64,000 nucleotides of DNA from Pseudomonadota bacterium (GCA_021848605.1 JAJZUM010000001.1:1-64000); one strand, 5' to 3'; positions 49,530 to 60,146 are shown, counted from the stretch's first letter. Notes: generated by a model not told the origin, from the letters alone. A program made the numbers and translations.

Positions 49530-49558
49530 AATAAGGCCGTGCAATGCACGGCCTTATT
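49530..49558. terminator. Bidirectional intrinsic terminator
   Basis: A perfect 13-pair stem, AATAAGGCCGTGC and its complement, with a three-base loop lies just after yhbY and 43 bases before the end of the convergent yccA-like gene. T-rich ends on both sides let it serve both. Confidence 0.88.
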
Positions 49559-49601
49559 ATTCACGTAATCACCCACGATTCAAGGAACTGCAGAATCCGT
49601 T

Positions 49602-50330
49602 TTAATCCCGCAGTTTGGAAAGCAAGCGCAGCATTTCAAGATACATCCAAACCAGAGTCACCATCAATGCCGATGCACTATACCACTCCATATACTCAGG
49701 TTGACCTTCCTGAACAGTCATTTCAATTTGGGCAAAATCGATGATCAGGTTGAATGCTGCCAATCCGGTCACAAAAAGGCTAAAGCCAATCCCAGCAAGC
49801 GAATGGGAGGCAATCAAAGGAGCCTGAACACCAAAAGCCCCCATCACCATGGCCACAAGATAGTAGAGTCCAACACCAACCGTTGCTGTTACGACCCCAC
49901 GAACCAGCATGGGCGTTGCCCGCAACAGCCCCGTGCTATACGAAATCAACATAAATGCAGCCGTCGCAAAGGTCAGACCCACTGCGTTGAAAACGATTCC
50001 ACCATATCGCTGTTCATACAAGGCCGAGATTGAGCCAACCACCAACCCTTCCGCAAGTGAATAGGCTGGAGCCAGCACCATTGACCATTGCGGACGAAAC
50101 ATCATGACCAACATAGCCACAACACCACCAATGGCACCCAGAGTGGCAAGCTGCATAGCCCCTGCTGGATCCCAACTGAAGCGTTGCCAGGTTATTCCTG
50201 CTGTTGCTACCAACATAACCAAAAGCATGGCTGCCTTATTGGACGTACCCAGCAAGGTGGCCCTACGCTCGGTCACCTGCTGACGTGTCGTATCAATACG
50301 ACCAAGAACTGGATTGCTCGAACGCAACAT
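49602..50330 (-). CDS. BAX inhibitor-1/YccA family membrane protein
   Basis: A 242-aa protein with about seven membrane helices. Signature parts are EGLVVGSISALYE, FNAVGLTFATAAFMLISY and NLIIDFAQIE. The family includes FtsH-interacting YccA and pH-sensitive calcium leak proteins; no specific role can be assigned. It lies 11 bases after greA on the same strand. Confidence 0.9.
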   Translation of the reverse strand: MLRSSNPVLGRIDTTRQQVTERRATLLGTSNKAAMLLVMLVATAGITWQRFSWDPAGAMQLATLGAIGGVVAMLVMMFRPQWSMVLAPAYSLAEGLVVGSISALYEQRYGGIVFNAVGLTFATAAFMLISYSTGLLRATPMLVRGVVTATVGVGLYYLVAMVMGAFGVQAPLIASHSLAGIGFSLFVTGLAAFNLIIDFAQIEMTVQEGQPEYMEWYSASALMVTLVWMYLEMLRLLSKLRD

Positions 50331-50341
50331 GTTTGAACCTC

Positions 50342-50818
50342 CTAAAGATGCCTAACTGCATCAATTTCGTACTCTACAACACCTGCCGGGGTCTGTACAG
50401 AAACTACATCCCCAACCTCTTTACCAATCAGCGCCCGGGCAATCGGCGAACTGATGGAAATTTTTCCTTGCGGAATATTGGCTTCATCATCACCCACGAT
50501 TTGATAAACCTGCACCTGCTCCGTTTCGACATTGATGATATCCACCGTAACACCAAAGATCACCTTGTCTCCAGGCGGCATTGACCGTACATCAATAATA
50601 TGGGCATGACCAAGCTTGCTTTCAATCTCCTGAATACGCCCTTCTGTAAAACTTTGTTGTTCTCGTGCAGCATGATATTCGGCGTTTTCCTTAAGATCAC
50701 CATGAGCACGCGCCTCAGCAATTGCCTGAATAATGCGAGGTCTTTCAATCATTTTTAAACGATCAAGCTCTTCCCGAAGAGCCTGAGCCCCTTGTACCGT
50801 CATGGGAACACGCTGCAT
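50342..50818 (-). CDS. greA: Transcription elongation factor GreA
   Basis: A 158-aa factor that restarts backtracked RNA polymerase. The coiled coil carries the acidic tip residues in [20 protein letters not shown]; the C-terminal domain has [19 protein letters not shown] 50818 overlaps the carB stop as TGATG. The carA-carB-greA order is known from pseudomonads. Confidence 0.96.
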   Translation of the reverse strand: MQRVPMTVQGAQALREELDRLKMIERPRIIQAIAEARAHGDLKENAEYHAAREQQSFTEGRIQEIESKLGHAHIIDVRSMPPGDKVIFGVTVDIINVETEQVQVYQIVGDDEANIPQGKISISSPIARALIGKEVGDVVSVQTPAGVVEYEIDAVRHL

Positions 50819-53800
50819 CACAACAACTCCTTGTGTAAATCCTGCAAACGACGCACCTCAGCGGTCGCATCAACCTGAATCGCCTGACAAACTGCCCGCG
50901 CCCCGCTGATGGTGGTCGTGTAATACACTTTTGCCTGTAGGGCCGATCGGCGGATGGAAAAAGAATCCTGGGTTGCCTGCTTGCCTTCCGTGGTATTGAT
51001 GATGAGATTAATTTCACCATTTTTCAACATGTCAACAACATGAGGACGCCCCTCGGTAACCTTGTTGACCCTTGAGCAACGAATACCGGCAGCCTCAAGT
51101 TCACGTTGTGTGCCCCGGGTCGCAACAAGCTCAAAACCAAGTTCGCAAAGAGCTTGCCCCAACTCAGGCAGATGTATCTTGTCGGAATCACGCACTGACA
51201 GGAATGCCCGTCCCTTCGAGGGCAGGCGCTCATTGGAGCCCAGAACTGCTTTATGAAAAGCTTCGGCAAATGAGAGCCCAACACCCATGACCTCACCCGT
51301 CGATTTCATTTCGGGACCGAGGATGGGATCAACCCCTGGAAACTTGGCAAATGGAAAAACCGCCTCTTTGACGCTGTAGTAACGAGGAATGATTTCCTTG
51401 ACAAAACCCTGATCCTCGAGCCTCTTACCAACCATGCAACGGGCAGCTACTTTCGCAAGCGATGTGCCAATACACTTCGAGACAAAAGGTACGGTCCGTG
51501 ATGCGCGCGGATTGACTTCAAGCACATAGACATCGCCACCCTTGACTGCAAACTGAACATTCATAAGCCCAATTACAGCCAATTCACGAGCCATCGCGAC
51601 GGTCTGCTGCCGCATGGTCTCCAGAACTTCCTCCGACAGCGAGTACGTCGGTAGCGAGCAGGCCGAGTCTCCCGAATGAATACCCGCCTGCTCAATATGC
51701 TGCATGATGCCACCAATGACAACCTGATCGCCATCACTGACACAATCAACATCAACTTCGGTTGCATCATCAAGGAAACGATCCAGCAATACCGGGCATT
51801 CATTGGATGCCTGAACTGCAATGCGCAAATAATTGCGCAACTCTTCCTCGTTGTAAACGATCTCCATGGCCCGACCACCCAACACATAGGAAGGTCGAAC
51901 GACCAGGGGATAACCCACATCTTGGGCAAGGCGCACACCCTCTTCCGTGGAGCGCGCCAGACGATTAGGTGGTTGGCGCAACGCCAATCGTTCGACCATC
52001 TGCTGAAAGCGTTCACGATCCTCAGCCCGATCAATCGCATCCGGGGACGTACCGATAATCGGAACGCCCGCAGACTCAAGATGGCGGGCAAGTTTCAGGG
52101 GAGTCTGGCCACCATACTGAACAATCACGCCTTCCGGCTTTTCAATCCGTACAATTTCCAGTACATCCTCCAGGGTGACCGGCTCAAAATAAAGACGATC
52201 AGAGGTGTCATAGTCTGTGGATACAGTCTCAGGATTACAGTTGACCATAATGGTCTCATAACCGTCTTCCCGCATAGCCAGTGCCGCATGTACACAGCAA
52301 TAATCAAATTCAATGCCTTGACCAATCCGGTTGGGCCCACCCCCCAGAACCATAATTTTGCGACGGTCACTGGGGGACGCTTCGCACTCTTCTTCGTAAG
52401 TCGAATAGAGATAGGCTGTGCTTGAGGCAAACTCAGCCGCACAGGTATCGACCCGTTTGTAAACGGGATGAATGGCCAACTCGGTACGACGCCGGCGCAC
52501 CTCTTTCTCACTCACACCGATCAGGGTGGCAATGCGTGAATCTGCAAAACCTTTGCGTTTGAACGACATGAGATTATTGCGATCAAGCCCACTAAATCCG
52601 GCCAGTCGAATCTGATCCTCAGTCTTGATCAGATCTTCAATCTGCACCAGAAACCAGGGATCAATGTGGGTCAATTCGAACAGCTCTTCGATCTTCATGC
52701 CAAGACGCAAAGCATCGCCTATATACCAGATACGCTCCGGACCAGGTATGTGCAATTCATTGCGTAGACGGGCAATCAATTCATCCTGTTCAGGACTTAA
52801 ACGAGGGTTAAATCCATCCGAACCGACTTCGAGTCCACGTAACGCCTTGTGCAAGGATTCCTGAAAAGTGCGACCAATCGCCATGACCTCACCCACCGAT
52901 TTCATCTGGGTGGTTAACGTGGCCGCTGCCTGGGGAAATTTCTCAAAGTTAAAACGCGGGATTTTAGTCACCACGTAATCAATGGACGGCTCAAAAGACG
53001 CAGGGGTCTTGCCACCCGTCATGTCATTGAACAACTCATCCAGTGTATAACCCACCGCAAGTTTGGCAGCCACCTTGGCAATCGGAAACCCAGTAGCCTT
53101 AGAAGCAAGGGCGGAAGAACGCGACACACGCGGATTCATTTCGATCACAACCATACGACCCGTCGCTGGATCAATACCAAACTGGACGTTTGAACCACCC
53201 GTTTCAACGCCAATTTCACGCAGGACAGCAATGGATGCATCCCGCATGATTTGATATTCCTTATCCGTCAGTGTCTGGGCCGGAGCGACCGTAATAGAGT
53301 CTCCGGTATGAACGCCCATGGGATCAAAATTTTCAATCGAGCAGACGATGATACAGTTGTCGTTACGATCACGTACGACCTCCATCTCATACTCTTTCCA
53401 GCCAATCAGGGATTCGTCAATCAATAGTTGGCGAACGGGAGAAAGGTCAAAGCCACGCTCACAAATATCGACAAACTCTTCACGATTGTAGGCAATACCA
53501 CCACCGGATCCACCAAGTGTAAAAGATGGGCGGATAATACAGGGAAAGCCAACCTCTTCGAGAATCCGATAGGCACCTTCCATATCATTGGCAATACCAG
53601 AACGGGGACAAGCCAGTCCAATCCGGCGCATCGCTTGGTCAAAAAGCTCCCGGTCCTCTGCCATCCGGATGGCTTCCTTGGAAGCACCAATCAGTTCAAC
53701 CCCAAACTGCTCTAAAACACCGTGACGATCCAGATCAAGAGCACAGTTGAGTGCAGTTTGCCCCCCCATAGTCGGCAAAACAGCTTGTGGACGCTCTTTT

Positions 53801-54036
53801 TCAATAATCCGTGCTACCGACTGCCAGTTAATCGGTTCAATATAAGTAGAGTCGGCCATGGCTGGATCAGTCATGATCGTCGCTGGATTCGAGTTAACAA
53901 GAATAACCCGATACCCCTCTTCACGCAGCGCCTTGCAGGCCTGAGCACCAGAATAATCAAACTCGCAGGCCTGACCAATGACAATGGGTCCGGCGCCAAT
54001 AATCAGAATACTTTGTAAATCGGTACGCTTGGGCAT
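50818..54036 (-). CDS. carB: Carbamoyl-phosphate synthase large chain
   Basis: A 1072-aa enzyme that makes carbamoyl phosphate from bicarbonate, ammonia and two ATP. The two ATP-grasp halves start near [21 protein letters not shown] and [20 protein letters not shown]. The C-terminal domain has the allosteric (UMP/ornithine) fold: [18 protein letters not shown]. It lies nine bases after carA. Confidence 0.97.
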   Translation of the reverse strand: MPKRTDLQSILIIGAGPIVIGQACEFDYSGAQACKALREEGYRVILVNSNPATIMTDPAMADSTYIEPINWQSVARIIEKERPQAVLPTMGGQTALNCALDLDRHGVLEQFGVELIGASKEAIRMAEDRELFDQAMRRIGLACPRSGIANDMEGAYRILEEVGFPCIIRPSFTLGGSGGGIAYNREEFVDICERGFDLSPVRQLLIDESLIGWKEYEMEVVRDRNDNCIIVCSIENFDPMGVHTGDSITVAPAQTLTDKEYQIMRDASIAVLREIGVETGGSNVQFGIDPATGRMVVIEMNPRVSRSSALASKATGFPIAKVAAKLAVGYTLDELFNDMTGGKTPASFEPSIDYVVTKIPRFNFEKFPQAAATLTTQMKSVGEVMAIGRTFQESLHKALRGLEVGSDGFNPRLSPEQDELIARLRNELHIPGPERIWYIGDALRLGMKIEELFELTHIDPWFLVQIEDLIKTEDQIRLAGFSGLDRNNLMSFKRKGFADSRIATLIGVSEKEVRRRRTELAIHPVYKRVDTCAAEFASSTAYLYSTYEEECEASPSDRRKIMVLGGGPNRIGQGIEFDYCCVHAALAMREDGYETIMVNCNPETVSTDYDTSDRLYFEPVTLEDVLEIVRIEKPEGVIVQYGGQTPLKLARHLESAGVPIIGTSPDAIDRAEDRERFQQMVERLALRQPPNRLARSTEEGVRLAQDVGYPLVVRPSYVLGGRAMEIVYNEEELRNYLRIAVQASNECPVLLDRFLDDATEVDVDCVSDGDQVVIGGIMQHIEQAGIHSGDSACSLPTYSLSEEVLETMRQQTVAMARELAVIGLMNVQFAVKGGDVYVLEVNPRASRTVPFVSKCIGTSLAKVAARCMVGKRLEDQGFVKEIIPRYYSVKEAVFPFAKFPGVDPILGPEMKSTGEVMGVGLSFAEAFHKAVLGSNERLPSKGRAFLSVRDSDKIHLPELGQALCELGFELVATRGTQRELEAAGIRCSRVNKVTEGRPHVVDMLKNGEINLIINTTEGKQATQDSFSIRRSALQAKVYYTTTISGARAVCQAIQVDATAEVRRLQDLHKELL

Positions 54037-54044
54037 TGAAAACC

Positions 54045-55184
54045 TCAGGATCGGGCATGCATCAGATCAATAAATTCATCAAAAAGTGAAACAGCCTCAT
54101 GGGGACCCGGACTAGCCTCAGGGTGTCCCTGAAAACTAAATGCGGGAACATCCGTTCTGCGAATCCCCTGCAATGAACCATCAAAGAGTGAGCGATGGGT
54201 TGCTTCAAGACAGCCTGGCAAGGATTGTTCATCGACAGCAAAACCATGATTCTGACTGGTAATCAGTACTTTTCCTGTACGCAAATCCTTCACAGGATGG
54301 TTGGCGCCATGATGTCCAAATTTCATTTTGACGGTTTGAGCACCCGAAGCCAGCGCCAATAGCTGGTGACCGAGACAAATTCCGAAAACCGGCAGAGACC
54401 TTTCAAGAAAAACACGAATCGCTTCAATGGCATAAGTACATGGTTCCGGATCACCAGGCCCATTGGAGAGAAAAATTCCGTCGGGATTCATGGATAAAAC
54501 TTCATGAGCTGGAGTGCATGCTGGAACCACATGAACCTCACAACCACGATCCACCAGCAACCTCAAAATATTACGCTTGACACCAAAATCATAGGCAACG
54601 ACCCTAAATTTTTGCGCGAGCGCTGAACTAAATCCATTTTCAAGATCCCAGACTCCTTCATCCCAGCTAAACGGGGCGGCACAGCTGACTTCTTTGGCCA
54701 AATCCATGCCTTTGAGACCGGGAAACTGTTTCGCCTGCAGCAGCGCCTCTTCCAAGGCACTGTCTTGATTAGCCTTATCTCCTGCCATCAAACAACCATT
54801 CTGGGCACCCTTTTCACGCAGAATACGCGTCAGGCGGCGGGTATCAATCTCAGCAATGCCTACAACGCCCTGACGGGTCAAATAGTCGGCAAGACTTTGA
54901 CTGGAACGCCAGTTGCTGACAATCTGACTAGAACTGCGAATGATCAGGGCCTTTGCCCAAATCCTGTCTGACTCGACATCTTCCTGGTTCACACCGGTAT
55001 TGCCAATGTGTGGATAGGTAAGCGTGACCATCTGCTGACAGTACGATGGATCAGTCAGAATTTCCTGATATCCGGTCATAGCCGTATTGAATACGACCTC
55101 ACCACACGCCACTCCATCAGCACCCAGCGAAACCCCTCGAAACACACTCCCATCTTCCAGGACCAACAGGGCAGGTTTGCTCAA
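54045..55184 (-). CDS. carA: Carbamoyl-phosphate synthase small chain
   Basis: A 379-aa glutamine amidotransferase subunit that passes ammonia to CarB. The class I triad is visible: the Cys in [10 protein letters not shown], then [13 protein letters not shown] with His and Glu. [17 protein letters not shown] marks the N-terminal domain. The start is TTG 55184 with AGGAGG five bases ahead, giving [12 protein letters not shown] and the usual length. A longer frame to 55250 runs through the leader terminator and is not the start. Confidence 0.95.
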   Translation of the reverse strand: MSKPALLVLEDGSVFRGVSLGADGVACGEVVFNTAMTGYQEILTDPSYCQQMVTLTYPHIGNTGVNQEDVESDRIWAKALIIRSSSQIVSNWRSSQSLADYLTRQGVVGIAEIDTRRLTRILREKGAQNGCLMAGDKANQDSALEEALLQAKQFPGLKGMDLAKEVSCAAPFSWDEGVWDLENGFSSALAQKFRVVAYDFGVKRNILRLLVDRGCEVHVVPACTPAHEVLSMNPDGIFLSNGPGDPEPCTYAIEAIRVFLERSLPVFGICLGHQLLALASGAQTVKMKFGHHGANHPVKDLRTGKVLITSQNHGFAVDEQSLPGCLEATHRSLFDGSLQGIRRTDVPAFSFQGHPEASPGPHEAVSLFDEFIDLMHARS

Positions 55185-55219
55185 AACGACCTCCTGGACA
55201 TGGCCCGCACAGCGGGCAT

Positions 55220-55276
55220 CTAGAAAAAAGCGAGAAGGATCAAAATCCATCTCGCTTTAAGACATACATGATTCAT
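55220..55276 (-). CDS. carAB leader peptide
   Basis: ATG 55276 opens 18 codons, [18 protein letters not shown], and stops at TAG 55220-55222. GAAGG lies five bases ahead. The whole intrinsic terminator of the leader is inside this frame, so a translating ribosome would cover its arms. The codons AAA GCG AGA make the 5' arm; AGA is the only Arg codon. Layout resembles the pyrBI leader peptide of E. coli. No homology search was possible. Confidence 0.7.
   Translation of the reverse strand: MNHVCLKARWILILLAFF
55223..55258 (-). terminator. Intrinsic terminator (attenuator) in the carAB leader
   Basis: AAAGCGAGA and TCTCGCTTT (55227-55258) pair over nine bases; after one T-T mismatch the inner GGAT/ATCC closes on a TTTG loop. 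A run of T follows on the minus strand. No leftward gene lies upstream, so it can only act on the car leader. A second GC hairpin (55203-55217) stands between it and the carA ribosome-binding site. Confidence 0.85.
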
Positions 55277-55294
55277 GACAACCTTCAACCGAAT

Positions 55295-55324
55295 ATTTTA
55301 CTGGATTGCCACCAGAATTGTCCA
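55295..55324 (-). promoter_or_regulatory. carAB promoter
   Basis: On the minus strand TGGACA (55319-55324), an 18-base spacer and TAAAAT (55295-55300) give a good sigma-70 promoter. Transcription would start near 55288, just before the leader peptide's ribosome-binding site. Confidence 0.7.
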
Positions 55325-55455
55325 CTTATATGGATGACTTCCAATTTGAAAAAAATCAGCCTGCACCAATATGCCCCCTAATCCGCCAAGACTTCGTCTG
55401 TCTGAAGAGCAAGACCTTGACTATACTCGACAGGATCAATCAGGTCAGCAGATCG

Positions 55456-56676
55456 ATGAATGCGTCCAATAGAACATTGAATGAGCAAGACTCGAGAATC
55501 ACACTTCAGGATCAGCTTGAAGACCGGGGATGGCGACTTAGTTTCCCAATAGACCTGGAACATGAGTACCAGAGGGATTACGCCGACCGTTATTATGACC
55601 AGATTCTGCTGGCCATGAACCTTGGACTTCTGTCCATTCTGGCCTGTGGCATCGGGGACTGGCTCTGGTTGCGTGCGGAACAAGCCAGCTTGTGGTGGAT
55701 TCGCATGATCGTCTTGGTGCTGATGCTGGTTTTAATGATTCTGGCACGACAGCCTTCCCTGCACTACCGAACCCAATGGCTGATTGTCATAGACGGCCAA
55801 ATTGCCACCCTTGGAATCCTTTCCTTTGCAGGAATCGCTGCACCACCCATTCGTTACTATTATCAGGGGGGGCTTTTGCTGGTCATGCTGATCATTTTTG
55901 TCCTTTCCCGGATACAGTTCAGTTATGGTGTCGTCTGCGCGATTTGCATGACCATCATTAGCAACATTTTTTTCTGGATGATCAATCACGACCCCATTGT
56001 CATGATTGTTGCACAGGAGTTCATCCTGCTCTGCGGCCTTGGGTTTGTTCTAACGGGTACCTTTCTGATCGACCGCACATTGCGCCAGAATTATCTGCAG
56101 TTACGCCTTTTGAACGAAGGCAACCAGAAACTCCAGGATGACAATTTGCGTCTTGAGTATCTGACTGCCTTAGATGGACTCACCATGATCGCTAACCGGC
56201 GCACGCTCGACAGCACCCTCAAAACCGAATTTGCCCGAAATAAACGCAAAAACACCTTCATTTCTCTTTTAATGATTGATGTCGACTACTTCAAGCTGTA
56301 CAACGACACCTACGGCCATCCTGCAGGCGACAACTGCCTGAAAAACATCGCTGATACCCTGCAACAATTTGCCCGACGTCCTGGTGATATGGCGGGCCGA
56401 TATGGCGGCGAAGAATTTGCCGTGATCCTGTCTAATACCTCACTCACGGATGCCTGCACCATCGCCGAGTCCATTCGCAGCGAAATTCTTGCGCTGGCCA
56501 TCCCCCATGTCCGCTCCCAGCACGGTACAGTGACGGTAAGCATTGGAGTAAGCGGATTACAGCCGACCCACGAAGATCAGCCGGAAGAACTCTATCAGCA
56601 GGCCGATGAAGCCCTGTATGCCGCCAAGCATCGAGGACGCAACTGTGTTGTTCTTGCACACCAGGAGTCACCATGA
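55456..56676 (+). CDS. Diguanylate cyclase with N-terminal membrane domain (first of a pair)
   Basis: A 406-aa protein that should make cyclic di-GMP from two GTP. About six membrane helices (about residues 50-215) are followed by a GGDEF domain with GGEEF at 317-321 and the inhibitory-site RPGD at 308-311, so product inhibition is likely. The membrane domain has no recognised ligand motif. I chose ATG 55456 since it aligns with the second copy; the frame is open back to 55306 but that would run into the car promoter. No effector gene is next to it. Confidence 0.88.
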   Translation: MNASNRTLNEQDSRITLQDQLEDRGWRLSFPIDLEHEYQRDYADRYYDQILLAMNLGLLSILACGIGDWLWLRAEQASLWWIRMIVLVLMLVLMILARQPSLHYRTQWLIVIDGQIATLGILSFAGIAAPPIRYYYQGGLLLVMLIIFVLSRIQFSYGVVCAICMTIISNIFFWMINHDPIVMIVAQEFILLCGLGFVLTGTFLIDRTLRQNYLQLRLLNEGNQKLQDDNLRLEYLTALDGLTMIANRRTLDSTLKTEFARNKRKNTFISLLMIDVDYFKLYNDTYGHPAGDNCLKNIADTLQQFARRPGDMAGRYGGEEFAVILSNTSLTDACTIAESIRSEILALAIPHVRSQHGTVTVSIGVSGLQPTHEDQPEELYQQADEALYAAKHRGRNCVVLAHQESP

Positions 56677-57896
56677 GTTCATCGGATGACCGGTTTATTC
56701 TGGTTGCTACCCTGGGGTTCTTTCAGCAGCAAAAAAAACCTCGGCTTCGCTTTGCTCCAGAATTGGAACAGAAATTTCAAACACATTATGCCCAGCGCTA
56801 CCAGCTTCACATCCAGATCGCCGGATTTATGGGACTGCTTGCCCTGCTGGCAGCCACACCTTGGGATTACTGGACAGCCTCTCAACTTGCACTCAAAACC
56901 TGGCATATCCGTATCGCTTCGGCCAGCCTTTTAATTTTCAGTCTCATTTTCTCATTCAGTGCTCGATCCCGTCCTTATCAGCAAGTTCTGATTACACTCA
57001 ACACGCTGGTTAATTTCACGACGGTGTACATGATTTCAGATCTTTTGCCTCCACCTATGCGTGATTATTATGCCATTGGAAGCACGCTCATCCTGCTTGG
57101 GGCTTTTGTCATTTCCCGTCTGCAATACCGCTGGGGACGTCTCGCTGCCATCGGCATGACCATCATACTTCTCGTACACAGTATCCGGCACCATATCGGC
57201 CTGGAACTGACCGTTATTCAGTTTTTTGTTTTGGCCTTAGGGATTGCCTTTTGCTTGCCAGGCACCTACCTCATGGAACGCATGCTTCGCCTCAACTACC
57301 TGCAATCCCAGGTACTGGCTCATGAACACCAAACACTTGAAAAGGCGCGTCTGGCTCTGGAAGTGCTGACCTCAACCGATGGCCTGACCCACATTGCCAA
57401 TCGACGCTCCTTTGACAACCACCTGATGCAGGAGTGGAATCGACAGCAACGCAGCGAAACTCCGGTTGCCCTGCTTTTGATTGATGTTGATCATTTCAAA
57501 AAATATAATGATCTCTATGGACATCCCGCTGGGGATCAATGTCTGGTTCGCATAGCTCAAACGCTTAAATCGTTCGCCCGACGGCCCGGTGACCTGGCAG
57601 CGCGTTATGGTGGGGAAGAATTTGCCCTGTTACTACCGGACACACGCCTCTCTGATGCTGAACAGATCGGCCGCAAATTACTCAGTGCTATCATCGAACT
57701 CAAAATCAGTCACGAGCGATCCAACTGGGGTCAAGTGACACTCAGCATCGGTGTCGCCAGCATGATTCCTGCACAGGGTATTGGGGCCGAGCAAATCTTA
57801 TTACGTGCCGATGAATCCCTGTACGAAGCGAAACAGGCAGGGCGTAATACGCTGCGCTGCTATGCCTATACGCGCCCCTCTCAATCGGCTTCTTGA
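56673..57896 (+). CDS. Diguanylate cyclase with N-terminal membrane domain (second of a pair)
   Basis: A 407-aa relative of the preceding protein with the same order: a short cytosolic start (residues 1-50, with RLRFAPELEQKFQTHYAQRY, like RLSFPIDLEHEYQRDYADRY in the first), about six membrane helices, and a GGDEF domain with GGEEF at 313-317 and RPGD nine residues earlier. It starts on the ATGA of the first copy. The pair looks like a tandem duplication that has diverged. Confidence 0.88.
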   Translation: MSSSDDRFILVATLGFFQQQKKPRLRFAPELEQKFQTHYAQRYQLHIQIAGFMGLLALLAATPWDYWTASQLALKTWHIRIASASLLIFSLIFSFSARSRPYQQVLITLNTLVNFTTVYMISDLLPPPMRDYYAIGSTLILLGAFVISRLQYRWGRLAAIGMTIILLVHSIRHHIGLELTVIQFFVLALGIAFCLPGTYLMERMLRLNYLQSQVLAHEHQTLEKARLALEVLTSTDGLTHIANRRSFDNHLMQEWNRQQRSETPVALLLIDVDHFKKYNDLYGHPAGDQCLVRIAQTLKSFARRPGDLAARYGGEEFALLLPDTRLSDAEQIGRKLLSAIIELKISHERSNWGQVTLSIGVASMIPAQGIGAEQILLRADESLYEAKQAGRNTLRCYAYTRPSQSAS

Positions 57897-57899
57897 ACT

Positions 57900-58160
57900 T
57901 TAATTCTGGCGCTGCCCCTTACGCAAAAGAAAATGAAAAAGCCCTTCTTCTGGACAATCCTGGATCAGCATTTCGTGCCCCAAAAACATACAAAATTTGG
58001 GTATGTCCCGTTGTGTGGAGGGATCTGTCGCCACGACATCCAACAGACCTCCATCAGCAAGTTTTCTCATATGCTGGTGCAGCAACATGACAGGCTCTGG
58101 GCAACGCAGCCCCCGTGCATCCAGATAGGCTATTTCCTCAGCAACCCCAGACACAATCAT
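57900..58160 (-). CDS. TusA/SirA-like sulfur-carrier protein
   Basis: An 86-aa protein with the TusA signature [13 protein letters not shown] (Cys20 would carry the persulfide), then [22 protein letters not shown] and a short tail. In E. coli TusA feeds sulfur into tRNA thiolation and molybdenum cofactor synthesis. It converges on the second cyclase gene with a three-base gap. Confidence 0.9.
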   Translation of the reverse strand: MIVSGVAEEIAYLDARGLRCPEPVMLLHQHMRKLADGGLLDVVATDPSTQRDIPKFCMFLGHEMLIQDCPEEGLFHFLLRKGQRQN

Positions 58161-58302
58161 CCCCGTTCTTTAGCCATAGACAGAACTTGAATTTAACATG
58201 CACGAATTATGCACATCCAGCGAAAAGATCGTCATCGAACGCTGTGAAGTGCTTACAAATATGGCATCATGCAGCCTTGTCTCAGGCCAAGGAATGACCT
58301 CC

Positions 58303-59541
58303 ATGATGCAATTTTGGCACCACTTACTTCGCCAACCCGATTTTTGGGGCATTGTCAGCATTCCTTTTGTTGCCGCCATCGTAACCTGGATACACGTCTG
58401 GCTGGCCATGAAGATGGTTTTTTATCCCATCGAGTTTATTGGCTATCGTCGTTTTTATCTGGGCTGGCAGGGAATCATTCCTCGCAAAGCCGGGAGAATG
58501 GCTGGCATTATTGTCGATAACGCTCTAGAAAAACTGGGATCGGTGGAAACATTCTTTCGCGAAAGCCAGCCCGAGGAAGTAGCGCAACACATTGCACGTT
58601 ATGTAATTGATCATGCCGAAGGCATTGCCGATGACGTGATGCAACAGCATAGCCGTGTTCTTTGGGAGAACCTGCCTCGAGAGGCACGACAGTTTGTTGT
58701 TCGTGCCCTGCAGAAACATGCGACGGAAGTTTCCGTGTCCATCCTTCGCGAACTTGAAGAAAACGTCAGTCAATACATCGATCTCAGGGAGATGGTTGTC
58801 CGAAGAATGACAGAGGACAAAAGCCTGGTCGTTGCGATGTTCCAAGAGGTCGGCCACAAGGAAATTGCCTTCATCATTCAGTCAAGTTTCTGGATCGGAC
58901 TTATTCTTGGTTTTGTGCAGATGGCTCTCTGGATCGTTCTTCCCTATGGATGGGGCCTACCCATTTACGGCATGGCACTCGGCTATCTCACTAACTGGAT
59001 TGCCCTAACCTTAGTGTTTGAACCCGTGCATCCGATGCGAATCGGCTGGGGTCGATTTTCGGTGACGTTTCAGGGTCTATTTCTGCGGCGACAGGAGGAA
59101 GTTTCCGATCACTTTGCCGAGATGACAGCTCGAGAAGTACTCAGTATCCATAATTTCATGTACGAAATGTTTTACGGCCCAAGGCAGGATCGAACTCGTG
59201 TACTGATTCAACGCCATATCAAACCCCTGCTGGAAAGCCTCACTGTCCGGAGCGCTGCCCTGCTGACCATGGGACCAAGAGCCTACGCTGATCTGAAAAT
59301 GAACCTGGTGGACCGAGTTGTCGAGGCATCATTGCGCCCACTACAGGATCCTGAGCTGAATCGTATTCATGGCGTGATGCTCAAGAAAAGCCTGAGTTCT
59401 AGGATGCGGCAAATGAGCAGCAAGGAATTTCAGGGTTTGTTGCGCCCCGCATTTCAGGAAGACGAATGGATCCTGATTGCCATGGGCGCGGTCATGGGCT
59501 TCGTTGCTGGCTGTGTACAGCTATGGCTTGGCTTCCATTAA
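58303..59541 (+). CDS. DUF445 family membrane protein
   Basis: A 412-aa protein of the DUF445 family. Membrane segments lie near residues 13-39, about 188-230 and at the C-terminus (AMGAVMGFVAGCVQLWLGF). The signature NWIALTLVFEPVHPMRIGWG and GLFLRRQEEVSDHFAE is present. Function is unknown. The start is uncertain: ATG 58303 has AAGGA nine bases ahead; 58294, 58306 and a longer frame from 58198 exist. Confidence 0.8.
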   Translation: MMQFWHHLLRQPDFWGIVSIPFVAAIVTWIHVWLAMKMVFYPIEFIGYRRFYLGWQGIIPRKAGRMAGIIVDNALEKLGSVETFFRESQPEEVAQHIARYVIDHAEGIADDVMQQHSRVLWENLPREARQFVVRALQKHATEVSVSILRELEENVSQYIDLREMVVRRMTEDKSLVVAMFQEVGHKEIAFIIQSSFWIGLILGFVQMALWIVLPYGWGLPIYGMALGYLTNWIALTLVFEPVHPMRIGWGRFSVTFQGLFLRRQEEVSDHFAEMTAREVLSIHNFMYEMFYGPRQDRTRVLIQRHIKPLLESLTVRSAALLTMGPRAYADLKMNLVDRVVEASLRPLQDPELNRIHGVMLKKSLSSRMRQMSSKEFQGLLRPAFQEDEWILIAMGAVMGFVAGCVQLWLGFH

Positions 59542-59556
59542 AGGGCAAAAAACGCA

Positions 59557-59967
59557 TTAAACAGCCAAAGCATGATGCAATTGAGGCGCTTCCTCCACTT
59601 CGAGTACCAGTTGTCGGTCCATATGGGTAACATGGACCTCGAGCCACCAGCCAAGCACGCTGAATACTTCAGAGGGAAGGGTATTCATGCTCACTTCCTG
59701 AACCCAACCCAGTAGATATTGATGCTGCCGCCGGTGCAACCGATGATACTGAGGACGCTCAGGGCCATAGACCTCCATAGCCATTTCCTGATCATTACAA
59801 AGCAACTCTAAGTGGTTCATAATGCTCATCCTGAGCTTATGAACCAGCAGGGATCGTCCTTGGGTCAGGGCATCAGCAAGGTGCTGCATCATCATAATCA
59901 AGGTTCTTTCTGCCCGATCCCACTGCATATGCCCGGAACTCCAGGCGGATTCTTCACTAAGTTTCAT
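59557..59967 (-). CDS. Divergent hemerythrin-like protein
   Basis: A 136-aa helical protein with the hemerythrin layout: an N-terminal W..G..WD....L segment, His78-x3-His82 and WLEVHVTHMD with His112 and Asp117 at the canonical spacing of five. The first canonical His is replaced (DRAE at 17-20), and the H-x3-E pair is not clear (LCNDQE at 56-61), so at least one iron site looks altered. ATG 59967 has GGGGGA six bases ahead; ATG 59991 is coupled to the upstream gene by TAATG. Oxygen or redox sensing is inference. Confidence 0.6.
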   Translation of the reverse strand: MKLSEESAWSSGHMQWDRAERTLIMMMQHLADALTQGRSLLVHKLRMSIMNHLELLCNDQEMAMEVYGPERPQYHRLHRRQHQYLLGWVQEVSMNTLPSEVFSVLGWWLEVHVTHMDRQLVLEVEEAPQLHHALAV

Positions 59968-59990
59968 GGCTATTCCCCCGGAACAAAACA

Positions 59991-60146
59991 TTAGTCACTG
60001 TTATGAGCGGTGGCATTTTCCAGAAGTGCCTGCAGTACTGCATCGGTCTCTTCCTGATCACCTGCTGACTGATGCCCTCCCTCCAGCGACCAAAAAAAAC
60101 CCACTCCCAGCACGAAGGCAAACAGGCTAAACATTTTGATCATCAT
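59991..60146 (-). CDS. Tiny membrane-anchored or exported protein
   Basis: A 51-aa protein with a hydrophobic start (MMIKMFSLFAFVLGVGFFW) and an acidic tail (GGHQSAGDQEETDAVLQALL...). AGGAGG stands six bases before ATG 60146, a very good ribosome-binding site. Its TAA overlaps the upstream possible start of the hemerythrin-like gene (TAATG). I recognise no family; it may be a signal-anchored partner of that protein. Confidence 0.6.
   Translation of the reverse strand: MMIKMFSLFAFVLGVGFFWSLEGGHQSAGDQEETDAVLQALLENATAHNSD

Noticed and set aside
55371-55472. A 33-aa acidic frame upstream of the first cyclase (starts MPPNPPRLRL)
   Set aside because: No ribosome-binding site, and it lies in the divergent leader; not enough to call a gene.
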